This document shows positions 8,616 through 16,370 of a stretch of 64,000 nt of DNA, in pieces. The notes beneath the pieces were generated by a model that ran no database searches, had not been told where the DNA came from, and saw nothing but the letters and a program-made list of their open reading frames with translations. Position 1 is the stretch's first letter. Each line of letters begins with the position of its first letter. Source of the stretch: Hyphomicrobiales bacterium (lineage in GTDB: Bacteria; Pseudomonadota; Alphaproteobacteria; Rhizobiales; Rhizobiaceae); contig UBMI01000014.1 in assembly GCA_900466475.1 (NCBI GenBank), positions 124,001-188,000 of the forward strand. Direction: 5' to 3'. The translations under genes and the position numbers were made by a program.

Positions 8616-9194
8616 TTATGCTTCGTCTTCGTCGAGGCCGTCGGCTTCCGGATCGAAGAAGTCTTCCGGACGCAGTGCGTCTTCGTCAACGCCGTAGATG
8701 GCGTCAACAGAGGTGAGTTCTTCACCCTTGGACTGGCGTTCGGCTTCTTCAGCGGAACGGGCAACGTTCAGCTCGACGTTGATCTCAACTTCAGCATGGA
8801 GCTGCAGCTCGACCTTGTGCAGGCCGATCGCCTTGATCGGCGTGTTGAGGTGAACCTGGTTGCGGGCGATGTTGAAGCCTTCGGCAGCCAGAATGTCGAC
8901 GACGTCGCGGGCAGCGACGGAGCCGTAGAGCTGGCCGGTTTCGCCGGCAGAGCGTACGACGATGAAGGACTTGCCGTCGAGAACGTCGGCGACCTTCTGG
9001 GCTTCGGACTTGCGCTCGAGGTTACGGGCTTCGAGCGTTGCACGCTCGGATTCGAAGCGGGCCTTGTTGGCAGCGTTGGCGCGCAGTGCCTTGCCGAGCG
9101 GCAGGAGGTAGTTGCGTGCGAAGCCGTCGCGAACCTTTACGGTTTCGCCCATCTGGCCGAGCTTGGAGATGCGTTCGAGAAGAATGACGTCCAT
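8616..9194 (-). CDS. rplI: 50S ribosomal protein L9
   Basis: 192 aa. Starts MDVILLERISKLGQMGETV, the N-terminal rRNA-binding domain, followed by the long connecting helix (rich in Ala/Glu/Lys/Arg, about residues 40-75) and the C-terminal domain. Compared with E. coli L9 (149 aa) it has an acidic C-terminal tail of about 35-40 residues, a common alphaproteobacterial extension. A purine-rich AAAGGAAA stretch sits before the ATG. It lies 20 bp downstream of the DUF2232-type gene, likely cotranscribed. Confidence 0.97.
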   Translation of the reverse strand: MDVILLERISKLGQMGETVKVRDGFARNYLLPLGKALRANAANKARFESERATLEARNLERKSEAQKVADVLDGKSFIVVRSAGETGQLYGSVAARDVVDILAAEGFNIARNQVHLNTPIKAIGLHKVELQLHAEVEINVELNVARSAEEAERQSKGEELTSVDAIYGVDEDALRPEDFFDPEADGLDEDEA

Positions 9195-9214
9195 GGTGTT
9201 TTCCTTTCTTATTC

Positions 9215-10213
9215 TCAGATTTCGGTATCGGTTTGTTTGGGGGCATCGGCATCCTTGGTCGGGGTCAGGGCGATCGCCTTGCGGGTATCGGCAAGACCGA
9301 GCACGAGGATGAAAAGAGCTGGCAGCATCATGGTGGATGCCAGGTAGCAGAGAATGAGGGCCGGCAAGCGCCAGTCCTTGCCGCGCGTGCGGAAGTGCAG
9401 CGCGGCGAAGCCGGACATCAGGAAGCCGGCGCCGAAGGCTCCGACGACCGTGGCGCCGATCATCGCCGGAATTCCGCCCATGAAGGTGGCGGCAAGACCG
9501 GCGAGGAAGATGAAGATCGAATTCCGGTTCATGCGCAGCGACGAGGGGATATCCTCGCGCGGGCGCAGGCCCTTGCCGGAGGCGGTGACGATGCGCGTCG
9601 CGATGTAATAGGCGGCAAACAGCATCACCACCCAGATGGCGCCCTGCAGCGCAGGCAGCATGAGCACGACGAGCGACTTGGTCTGCGCGGTCGCGACCGG
9701 GTCCGGAACGAAAGTCGGCTGCTGCTCCTGCAGCGAGGCCATCAGCATGTCGACCATCTGGTCGGTAATCTCAGGCCCGTAACCGATCATGATGCCGGTA
9801 ACGATGACGGCGATCGTGACCAGGCCACAGAGATGCAGAAGGATATCGGACAGCGGATACCAGGCAAGCAGATGGTCGGGGCCGCCGAGTTCGGATGCCG
9901 GGCGCGCAAGGTTTGCAAGATGGCTCAGCCAGCCGGCCGGGAGCAGCGTCACCATTGTCATGACGAACGCGAAGGACGGCGAAATGGCGATCGCACCAAG
10001 CACGGCTGCGGTGACGACGGCGGAAATGGCAGCGAGGTTGCCCCAACCGAGGCCGACGAGCAGGATGGGAAGTGCGGAAGCAGCATAGAGCACGGCACTG
10101 AACGACGGCTGCATGCTCGCGCCAAGCACCAGCAAGGCGGCGGTCAATCCGGCGAGTGCGCCGATCGCAAGCGTTTTCGGGTTCAGTTTCGTCACTTCGC
10201 TGTCCTGCTTCAT
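9215..10213 (-). CDS. DUF2232-type membrane protein
   Basis: 332 aa from the second ATG at 10213; the ATG at 10216 is equally possible. Roughly eight hydrophobic segments, starting GALAGLTAALLVLGASM and ending FILVLGLADTRKAIAL. It fits the DUF2232 (YybS-like) family, which in rhizobia sits between rpsR and rplI. Its function is unknown; the position inside a ribosomal-protein operon is conserved in relatives as I recall. A strong hairpin separates it from rpsR. Confidence 0.8.
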   Translation of the reverse strand: MKQDSEVTKLNPKTLAIGALAGLTAALLVLGASMQPSFSAVLYAASALPILLVGLGWGNLAAISAVVTAAVLGAIAISPSFAFVMTMVTLLPAGWLSHLANLARPASELGGPDHLLAWYPLSDILLHLCGLVTIAVIVTGIMIGYGPEITDQMVDMLMASLQEQQPTFVPDPVATAQTKSLVVLMLPALQGAIWVVMLFAAYYIATRIVTASGKGLRPREDIPSSLRMNRNSIFIFLAGLAATFMGGIPAMIGATVVGAFGAGFLMSGFAALHFRTRGKDWRLPALILCYLASTMMLPALFILVLGLADTRKAIALTPTKDADAPKQTDTEI

Positions 10214-10302
10214 CAAGCAGTTAGAGGATTTCCCTGAATCGATCCGGGAGATGCCTCAACATGGGTTTTAAGGTTCCGATCCGCGCCCATCGCGGAAGGG
10301 AG

Positions 10303-10332
10303 GAAGCCCCGGATCCGAAGATCCGGGGCTTC
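10303..10332 (-). other. Strong hairpin between rpsR and the DUF2232 gene
   Basis: Perfect 13-bp inverted repeat (GAAGCCCCGGATC, 10303-10315, and its complement, 10320-10332) with a 4-nt loop that reads TTCG on the transcribed minus strand, an extra-stable tetraloop. The downstream side is pyrimidine-rich (TTCCTCCCTTCC) but lacks a T-run. It starts 9 bp after the rpsR stop. It could be a partial terminator, an mRNA 3'-end stabiliser or a processing site that lowers expression of the downstream membrane protein. Confidence 0.6.
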
Positions 10333-10341
10333 GATAGTCAA

Positions 10342-10590
10342 TTAGGCGACGACGTACGGCAGCAGGCCGAGGAAGCGTGCACGCTTGATCGCCTGGGCGA
10401 GTTCGCGCTGCTTCTTCTGGGAAACGGCCGTGATGCGGGACGGAACGATCTTGCCGCGCTCGGAAATGTAGCGCTGCAGGAGACGGACGTCCTTGTAGTC
10501 GATGCGCGGAGCGTTTGCACCGGAGAACGGGCAGGTCTTGCGACGACGATGGAACGGACGACGGACCGGAGCGGAGGAAGATTCAGACAT
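10342..10590 (-). CDS. rpsR: 30S ribosomal protein S18
   Basis: 82 aa. The S18 core is clear: RRKTCPFSGANAPRIDYKDV, then LQRYISERGKIVPSRITAVS and the basic C-terminal KRARFLGLLPYV. S18 binds 16S rRNA with S6 in the 30S platform. The gene lies 12 bp downstream of rpsF, the usual S6-S18 pairing, so both are probably made from one transcript. Confidence 0.98.
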   Translation of the reverse strand: MSESSSAPVRRPFHRRRKTCPFSGANAPRIDYKDVRLLQRYISERGKIVPSRITAVSQKKQRELAQAIKRARFLGLLPYVVA

Positions 10591-10602
10591 TCTTATTTCT
10601 CC

Positions 10603-11061
10603 TTATGCACGGTCTTCGCGGGGAGCGCGATCAGGACGCGGGCCACGCTGGAAGTCGCCGTCACGGCGCGGCGGACGATCGCCGAATTCGCGGCGCGGGC
10701 CACGGTCGCCGCCTTCACGCGGGCCACGGTCGTCGCGGTCGCGCTTCTGCATCATGGCAGACGGGCCATCTTCGTGCTTTTCAACAGCGATGGTCATGTA
10801 GCGAAGAACGTCTTCGCTGATGCGCATCTGGCGTTCCATTTCCTGGATCGCGGCTGCCGGTGCATCAATGTCCATCAGGGCGTAGTGAGCCTTGCGGTTC
10901 TTCTTGATGCGGTAGGTGAGGGACTTGAGGCCCCAGTTTTCGATACGCCCGACCTTACCACCGTTAGCTTCGATAACACCCTTGTACTGTTCTACGAGGG
11001 CATCAACCTGCTGCGTGGAAATATCCTGTCGGGCAAGGAATACATGTTCATAAAGAGCCAT
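10603..11061 (-). CDS. rpsF: 30S ribosomal protein S6
   Basis: 152 aa from ATG 11061 (MALYEHVFLARQDIS), the standard S6 start; an in-frame upstream extension to 11187 is not S6-like. Residues 1-~95 form the ferredoxin-like S6 fold. The last ~45 residues are an Arg/Asp/Gly/Pro-rich tail (DDRGPREGGDRGPRR) likely to be disordered, longer than the tail of E. coli S6. First gene of the S6-S18 operon. Confidence 0.96.
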   Translation of the reverse strand: MALYEHVFLARQDISTQQVDALVEQYKGVIEANGGKVGRIENWGLKSLTYRIKKNRKAHYALMDIDAPAAAIQEMERQMRISEDVLRYMTIAVEKHEDGPSAMMQKRDRDDRGPREGGDRGPRREFGDRPPRRDGDFQRGPRPDRAPREDRA

Positions 11062-11412
11062 GACAGCTTTGCCTTTCTTGCGTTGATCAGAACCCGGCAT
11101 TCGGCGGCTAAGCCTCAACGACTGCTCCTGAGAGGCGATAGCGCCAAGCAAGAAAAGCGTTTCCGAGACGGTCGAGAGCGGAGACACGGGAGGCTGGAAC
11201 GCTTCCGTTCCGAACGGCTCGCAAGAAGCAAACCGGCCCTCCGTTCAGCCACCAGCCAGAAGACCGGGTTAACGAACAGGGGCGCTTATACGGATTTTTG
11301 CGCGAAAGGCAAGGGAAGCGGGCAACAAACTACGAAAAGCGGCCACCGCCAGCCGGAATGAGAAAAGAGCGCGATTGCTCGCGCCCTCAAAACGTCGGGG
11401 ATACCGACCCCC
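11062..11412. other. Gap before rpsF (leader region) and after the aldo/keto reductase
   Basis: About 350 bp with no supported gene. On the minus strand it must hold the rpsF promoter and 5' leader. The leader about 15-45 bases before the rpsF ATG contains GCCGCCGAATGCCGGG between UUGA/UCAA arms. It has CCG elements that recall S6:S18-binding leaders, but I cannot confirm the fold. A terminator for the upstream reductase is at 11361-11388. Confidence 0.4.
11361..11388 (-). terminator. Probable terminator after the aldo/keto reductase
   Basis: GCGCGA (11369-11374) pairs with TCGCGC (11379-11384) around a 4-nt loop, with an outer GA/TC pair across a 2-nt bulge. Read on the minus strand it is followed by TTTTCTC. 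It lies 25 bp after the reductase stop. The stem is short, so efficiency is uncertain. Confidence 0.55.
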
Positions 11413-12456
11413 TCAGAGCGGCATCGGATACTGCCGGTGAACCTTCTCGATCTCCGCCAACACTTCGCCGCTGAGCTTCACGCCGACGGATCCAATATCC
11501 GTCTTCAGCTGTGCCATCGTGGTTGCACCGATGATGACCGAGGTCATGAAGCGACGGGTCAGGCAGAAGGCGAGTGCCATCTGCGACGGATCGAGCCCAT
11601 GCCGAGCCGCGATATCGAGATAGGCCTTCGTCGGCGCTTCCTGCAGCGGCTGCAGGCGGCCGCCGAGATCACCGTTGATCGCGGCGCGCGTGCCCGCAGG
11701 CTTCTCGCCATTGATGTATTTCCCACTCAGAATGCCGGCGGCAAGCGGCGAATAGGCGAGGAGGCCGACTTCCTCGTGATGGGAGAGTTCCGCGAGGTCG
11801 AGATCGAAATGGCGGTAGAGAAGATTATATTCGTTCTGGGTGCTGGCGACGCGCGGCAGGTTCATCTGCTCGGAGAGGCTCACATATTTCTGGATGCCCC
11901 AGGTCGTCTCGTTGGACAGACCGAAGGCGCGGATCTTGCCCTCCTTCACCAGCTCGCCCACCGTCTGCAAAATATCGGTCATGTTGGCGACGGCCTTGGC
12001 GCGATCCTGCCCGAACGGATCGTAGTGCCAGCTCTGGCGGAAATGGAAATGGCCGCGGTTCGGCCAGTGGATCTGATAGAGATCGACATAGTCCGTCTTC
12101 AGCCGCTTCAGGCTGGCGTCGAGCGCGAGGCGGATATTCTTGCCGTCGGCGCCTTCGCCGTTGCGCAGGTAGGAGCGGCCGGTACCGGCAACCTTGGTGG
12201 CAAGAACGATATCCTTGCGCTTGCCGGTCCTTTCGAACCAGCTGCCGATATACTCCTCCGTGCGGCCCTGTGTTTCGGCCGAAACAGGCGTGGTCGGATA
12301 AAGCTCGGCAGTATCGAAGAAATTGATGCCTTCCCGGACAGCGTAGTCCATCTGCTCGTGGGCTTCCGCCTCGCTGTTCTGCGTGCCCCAGGTCATGGTG
12401 CCAAGGCAAATCTCGGAAACGGAAATATCGGTGCGGCCTAATTTATTATATTTCAT
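11413..12456 (-). CDS. Aldo/keto reductase
   Basis: 347 aa from ATG 12456 (MKYNKLGRTDISVSEICLGT); frames upstream to 12921 are not reductase-like. NADPH-dependent (alpha/beta)8 oxidoreductase. The catalytic Asp-Tyr pair is in FFDTAELYP, the lysine in VLATKVAG, and the active-site histidine in LYQIHWPNRG. The family resembles E. coli Tas/YghZ-type proteins. The physiological substrate is unknown. It is monocistronic on the minus strand and divergent from fabD. Confidence 0.93.
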   Translation of the reverse strand: MKYNKLGRTDISVSEICLGTMTWGTQNSEAEAHEQMDYAVREGINFFDTAELYPTTPVSAETQGRTEEYIGSWFERTGKRKDIVLATKVAGTGRSYLRNGEGADGKNIRLALDASLKRLKTDYVDLYQIHWPNRGHFHFRQSWHYDPFGQDRAKAVANMTDILQTVGELVKEGKIRAFGLSNETTWGIQKYVSLSEQMNLPRVASTQNEYNLLYRHFDLDLAELSHHEEVGLLAYSPLAAGILSGKYINGEKPAGTRAAINGDLGGRLQPLQEAPTKAYLDIAARHGLDPSQMALAFCLTRRFMTSVIIGATTMAQLKTDIGSVGVKLSGEVLAEIEKVHRQYPMPL

Positions 12457-12594
12457 CGGAAACCCTGGGCGTGGTCTGAAAAAGGGAAAGGCGTGGGAAG
12501 AGCCGCGCAAATCTAGGACGGATTTGCGCAAGCGCAAGAGAAAAAACCGAGCGTTTCCGCTGGAGCGAAAGGCTTTGGAGAGAATCTGCCGCCA

Positions 12595-12623
12595 CTTGAC
12601 TCTCAAAGAAAGAATGTCAATTG
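12595..12623 (+). promoter_or_regulatory. Putative promoter of fabD
   Basis: CTTGAC (12595-12600), 17 bp, then CAATTG (12618-12623). CTTGAC with a 17-bp spacer matches the rhizobial housekeeping -35, but the -10 is a poor match to CTATAT/TATAAT. It lies 42 bp before the fabD ATG. Confidence 0.4.
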
Positions 12624-12664
12624 GAGGCGAAATGGCCCGACGGGCACTATCGAGGGATTGAAAA

Positions 12665-13609
12665 ATGACCATTGCTTTCACTTTTCCCGGCCAGGGCAGC
12701 CAGGCCGTTGGCATGGGCAAGGATCTCGCCGAGAATTTTGCAGAAGCCCGCGCCGTTTTCGAAGAGGTCGATGAAGCGCTCGGTGAAAAGCTTTCCGACA
12801 CCATGTTCAACGGTCCCGAGGACAAGCTGACGCTGACGGCAAACGCCCAGCCGGCGCTGATGGCCGTCTCCCTGGCCGTTATCCGCGTTCTTGAAGCCAG
12901 GGGTCTCGATCTGAAGGCCAAGGTCGCCTATGTCGCCGGCCATTCTCTTGGCGAATATTCCGCCCTCTGTGCCGCCGGCACCTTCTCGATAGCCGACACA
13001 GCCCGCCTTCTGCGCATCCGCGGCAATGCCATGCAGGCTGCCGTGCCTGTCGGCGTCGGCGCCATGGCCGCCATCATCGGCCTCGAACATGCCGACGTGC
13101 AGGCCGTCTGCGAGGAGGCTGCAGCAATCGGCTCCTGTCAGATTGCCAACGACAACGGCGGCGGCCAGCTCGTCATATCGGGCGAGAAGTCGGCCGTCGA
13201 AAAGGCCGCTGGCCTTGCAACCGACAAGGGCGCCAAGCGGGCCATTCTGCTGCCGGTCTCCGCTCCCTTCCATTCGAAACTGATGGCACCTGCCGCAGAT
13301 GCCATGCGCGAGGCGCTCGCCGGCGTGAAGAAGGCCAATCCGGTCGTGCCCCTTATCGCAAATGTTCGCGCAGCACCTGTCACGGATGCCGAGGAGATCG
13401 CAGCCCTTCTCGTCGAGCAAGTCACCGGACAGGTTCGCTGGCGCGAAACGGTGGAATGGTTTGCCGCAAACGGCGTCACCACGCTCTATGAACTCGGCGC
13501 CGGCAAAGTGCTGACCGGCCTTGCACGCCGCATCGACAAGACTATCAATGGCGTCTCGGTCAACGGCCCAGCCGATATCGACGCTGCTGTTGCCGCCCTC
13601 ACGGCCTGA
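12665..13609 (+). CDS. fabD: Malonyl-CoA:ACP transacylase
   Basis: 314 aa. Loads malonyl groups onto acyl carrier protein for fatty-acid synthesis. Nucleophile Ser94 in AGHSLGEYSA; catalytic His203 in VSAPFHSKLM; FPGQGSQ at residues 7-13; Arg119 in the LLRIRG strand is the usual carboxylate-binding arginine. Length is normal. First gene of the fabD-fabG-acpP-fabF cluster; fabG starts 29 bp downstream. Confidence 0.97.
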   Translation: MTIAFTFPGQGSQAVGMGKDLAENFAEARAVFEEVDEALGEKLSDTMFNGPEDKLTLTANAQPALMAVSLAVIRVLEARGLDLKAKVAYVAGHSLGEYSALCAAGTFSIADTARLLRIRGNAMQAAVPVGVGAMAAIIGLEHADVQAVCEEAAAIGSCQIANDNGGGQLVISGEKSAVEKAAGLATDKGAKRAILLPVSAPFHSKLMAPAADAMREALAGVKKANPVVPLIANVRAAPVTDAEEIAALLVEQVTGQVRWRETVEWFAANGVTTLYELGAGKVLTGLARRIDKTINGVSVNGPADIDAAVAALTA

Positions 13610-13638
13610 TTGCCCCACTTTATATAAGGAACGTTCCC

Positions 13639-14376
13639 ATGTTCGATCTTTCCGGCCGCAAGGCCCTCGTCACCGGCGCATCGGGCGGCATTGGCGAAGA
13701 AATCGCCCGCCTTCTTCACAAGCAGGGCGCCATTGTCGGCCTGCACGGCACTCGCGTCGAAAAGCTCGAGGCTCTCGCAAACGAACTCGGCGACCGTGTG
13801 AAGATCTTCCCGGCGAACCTTTCGGATCGCGACGAAGTCAAGGCTCTCGGCCAGAAGGCGGAAGCCGATCTCGAAGGCGTCGATATCCTCGTCAACAATG
13901 CCGGCATCACCAAGGACGGTCTCTTCGTTCGCATGAGCGATGAGGACTGGGATGCTGTTCTCGAAGTGAACCTGACGGCGACCTTCCGCCTGACGCGCGA
14001 ACTCACCCATCCGATGATGCGCCGCCGTTATGGCCGCATCATCAACATCACCTCCGTCGTCGGCGTCACCGGCAATCCGGGACAGGCGAACTACTGCGCC
14101 TCCAAGGCCGGTATGATCGGCTTCACGAAATCGCTGGCGCAGGAAATCGCCACGCGCAACGTGACGGTCAACTGTGTCGCCCCGGGCTTCATCGAAAGCG
14201 CCATGACCGGCAAGCTGAACGACAAGCAGAAGGAAGCGATCATGGGTGCGATCCCCATGAAGCGCATGGGAACCGGCGCCGAAGTGGCATCGGCTGTCGC
14301 CTATCTCGCGTCTGCTGAGGCCGCCTATATGACGGGTCAGACGCTGCATGTGAACGGCGGCATGGCCATGATCTGA
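13639..14376 (+). CDS. fabG: 3-oxoacyl-ACP reductase
   Basis: 245 aa short-chain dehydrogenase that reduces 3-ketoacyl-ACP with NADPH. TGASGGIGE (12-20) is the nucleotide-binding glycine motif, NNAG (86-89) follows, and the catalytic triad is Ser139, Tyr152 (YCASK) and Lys156. It ends GGMAMI, typical of FabG. An AAGGAACG stretch precedes the ATG. It lies between fabD and acpP on the same strand. Confidence 0.97.
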   Translation: MFDLSGRKALVTGASGGIGEEIARLLHKQGAIVGLHGTRVEKLEALANELGDRVKIFPANLSDRDEVKALGQKAEADLEGVDILVNNAGITKDGLFVRMSDEDWDAVLEVNLTATFRLTRELTHPMMRRRYGRIINITSVVGVTGNPGQANYCASKAGMIGFTKSLAQEIATRNVTVNCVAPGFIESAMTGKLNDKQKEAIMGAIPMKRMGTGAEVASAVAYLASAEAAYMTGQTLHVNGGMAMI

Positions 14377-14661
14377 AACGATTAGCTGCCGCAGTCGCCG
14401 ATTTAAGCCAATAGCGTGTTGAGCAATCACGAACGGTTGATTTTCTGGCTTTGCGGCAGACTTAAAGCATGTTAAGCGGGCCATGACTGTCAACAGTCGT
14501 CCCGAAAAAGCAGACGGACCGGCGGGCTTTTCGCAAGCCTGGGACTTCTCTAAAGCCGGGTAAACGAGTTTGCCGAGGATGTCTGAACGCATCGCAGGCT
14601 GAAACAGGGTAGGGGTGTCAGAAGGACATTCCGATCAGGACATAAGGTCGAGGAAACCGAC

Positions 14662-14898
14662 ATGAGCGATATCGCAGAACGCGTAAAGAAAATTGTTATT
14701 GATCATCTTGGCGTCGATGCCGACAAGGTCGTCGAGAGCGCCAGCTTTATCGACGATCTGGGCGCCGACTCGCTCGACACGGTCGAACTGGTCATGGCTT
14801 TCGAAGAAGAATTCGGCGTTGAAATCCCCGATGATGCCGCTGACTCGATCCTGACCGTTGGCGATGCCGTGAAGTTTATTGAAAAGGCTCAGGCCTGA
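14662..14898 (+). CDS. acpP: Acyl carrier protein
   Basis: 78 aa acidic four-helix protein. The phosphopantetheine attachment site is Ser37 in LGADSLDTVEL. It starts MSDIAERVKKIVIDHLGVD, the usual rhizobial AcpP. The 285-bp gap before it is long for this operon, so it probably has its own promoter to support high expression. A terminator follows at once, so fabF may be driven partly by read-through. Confidence 0.98.
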   Translation: MSDIAERVKKIVIDHLGVDADKVVESASFIDDLGADSLDTVELVMAFEEEFGVEIPDDAADSILTVGDAVKFIEKAQA

Positions 14899-14913
14899 TA
14901 CTGTGCATTCGAG

Positions 14914-14946
14914 AAAGGGCGGGCCAAGAGTCCGCCCTTTTCTTTT
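14914..14946 (+). terminator. Intrinsic terminator after acpP
   Basis: AAAGGGCGG (14914-14922) pairs perfectly with CCGCCCTTT (14932-14940) around a 9-nt loop and runs into TTTTCTTTT. It lies 15 bp after the acpP stop and before fabF. Partial termination here would give the usual excess of acpP mRNA over fabF. Confidence 0.88.
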
Positions 14947-14991
14947 GAGCATGTTTCTCCATAAAACATAACAGACGGGGGAAAGCAGTCG

Positions 14992-16254
14992 ATGAGAAGG
15001 GTCGTCATTACTGGTACCGGCATGGTATCGCCCTTGGGATGCGGAACGGAAGTTACCTGGTCCCGCCTGCTTGCGGGAGCAAACGGCGCCCGTCTCGTGT
15101 CCGAATTCGAAGTCGAGGATCTCCCTGCCAAGATTGCTTGCCGCATTCCCGTCGGCGATGGTTCTGACGGTACGTTCAATGCCGACGATTGGATGGAGCC
15201 GAAGGAACAGCGCAAGGTAGACCCTTTCATCATCTACGGCATGGCTGCTGCCGACATGGCGCTCAAGGATGCCGACTGGCATCCGGAAACCGATGAGGAC
15301 CAGATCGCCACCGGCGTGCTGATCGGCTCCGGCATCGGCGGCATCGAGGGTATTGTCGAAGCCGGCTATACGCTGCGCGACAAGGGCCCGCGCCGCATCT
15401 CTCCTTTCTTCATTCCCGGTCGGCTGATCAACCTTGTTTCGGGCCAGGTCTCTATTCGCCATAAGCTGCGCGGCCCGAACCATTCGGTTGTTACCGCCTG
15501 CTCCACCGGTGCGCACGCCATTGGCGATGCTGCCCGTCTCATTGCGCTCGGCGATGCCGATGTCATGGTCGCCGGTGGCACGGAATCCCCGGTCAGCCGC
15601 ATTTCGCTTGCCGGCTTTGCTGCCTGCAAGGCGCTGTCGACGCAGCACAATGACGACCCGCAGAAAGCGTCGCGCCCCTATGACAGGGATCGTGACGGTT
15701 TCGTCATGGGCGAGGGCGCCGGCATTGTCGTTCTCGAAGAGCTGGACCATGCGTTGGCACGCGGCGCCAAGATCTATGCAGAAGTGGTTGGTTACGGCCT
15801 TTCCGGCGATGCCTTCCACATCACCGCTCCGTCTGAAGACGGCGATGGCGCGTTCCGCTGCATGACCATGGCGCTGAAGCGCGCGGGCCTGACGCCTGCC
15901 GACGTCGACTACATCAACGCCCATGGCACTTCGACCATGGCCGATACGATCGAGCTCGGCGCCGTCGAGCGCCTCGTCGGCAATGCGGCCTCGAAGATCT
16001 CGATGTCGTCGACCAAATCTGCGACCGGCCACCTGCTCGGTGCTGCCGGCGCCATCGAGGCGATCTTCACGACCCTCGCAATTCGGGATAATGTCGCCCC
16101 TCCGACGCTCAACCTCGACAATCCTGAGCGGGAAACCGCAATCGACCTCGTTCCGCACAAGGCTCGTGAGCGAGAAATTAACGTGGCGCTATCCAACTCG
16201 TTCGGATTCGGCGGCACGAATGCATCGCTCGTGCTGCGCCGCTACGTCGCGTAA
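14992..16254 (+). CDS. fabF: 3-oxoacyl-ACP synthase II
   Basis: 420 aa condensing enzyme that elongates acyl-ACP, including the temperature-sensitive step to C18:1. Catalytic Cys170 (VVTACSTGAHAIG), His311 (INAHGTSTMAD), Lys342 and His347 (TKSATGHLLGAAG) form the Cys-His-His set. The C-terminal GFGGTNASLV gate loop is intact. Full length, preceded by a GGGGGAAA stretch. Confidence 0.97.
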   Translation: MRRVVITGTGMVSPLGCGTEVTWSRLLAGANGARLVSEFEVEDLPAKIACRIPVGDGSDGTFNADDWMEPKEQRKVDPFIIYGMAAADMALKDADWHPETDEDQIATGVLIGSGIGGIEGIVEAGYTLRDKGPRRISPFFIPGRLINLVSGQVSIRHKLRGPNHSVVTACSTGAHAIGDAARLIALGDADVMVAGGTESPVSRISLAGFAACKALSTQHNDDPQKASRPYDRDRDGFVMGEGAGIVVLEELDHALARGAKIYAEVVGYGLSGDAFHITAPSEDGDGAFRCMTMALKRAGLTPADVDYINAHGTSTMADTIELGAVERLVGNAASKISMSSTKSATGHLLGAAGAIEAIFTTLAIRDNVAPPTLNLDNPERETAIDLVPHKAREREINVALSNSFGFGGTNASLVLRRYVA

Positions 16255-16299
16255 CAGACGGTTCACGACACGGGCGAACGTCAAACGGCGTCAGGAAGC

Positions 16300-16344
16300 G
16301 CGGCAGAACCTGTTTTTGCCGCATTACTTCGCGAAATAGCGAAG
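16300..16344 (+). other. Two tandem hairpins between fabF and mltG
   Basis: GCGGCA (16300-16305) pairs with TGCCGC (16317-16322), and CTTCGC (16327-16332) pairs with GCGAAG (16339-16344). Neither is followed by a T-run, so these are not clear terminators. They lie in the 116-bp spacer and may tune mRNA stability between fabF and the cell-wall gene. Confidence 0.45.
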
Positions 16345-16370
16345 CGGGGCCAAGTTTTAGAGGATTGCCG

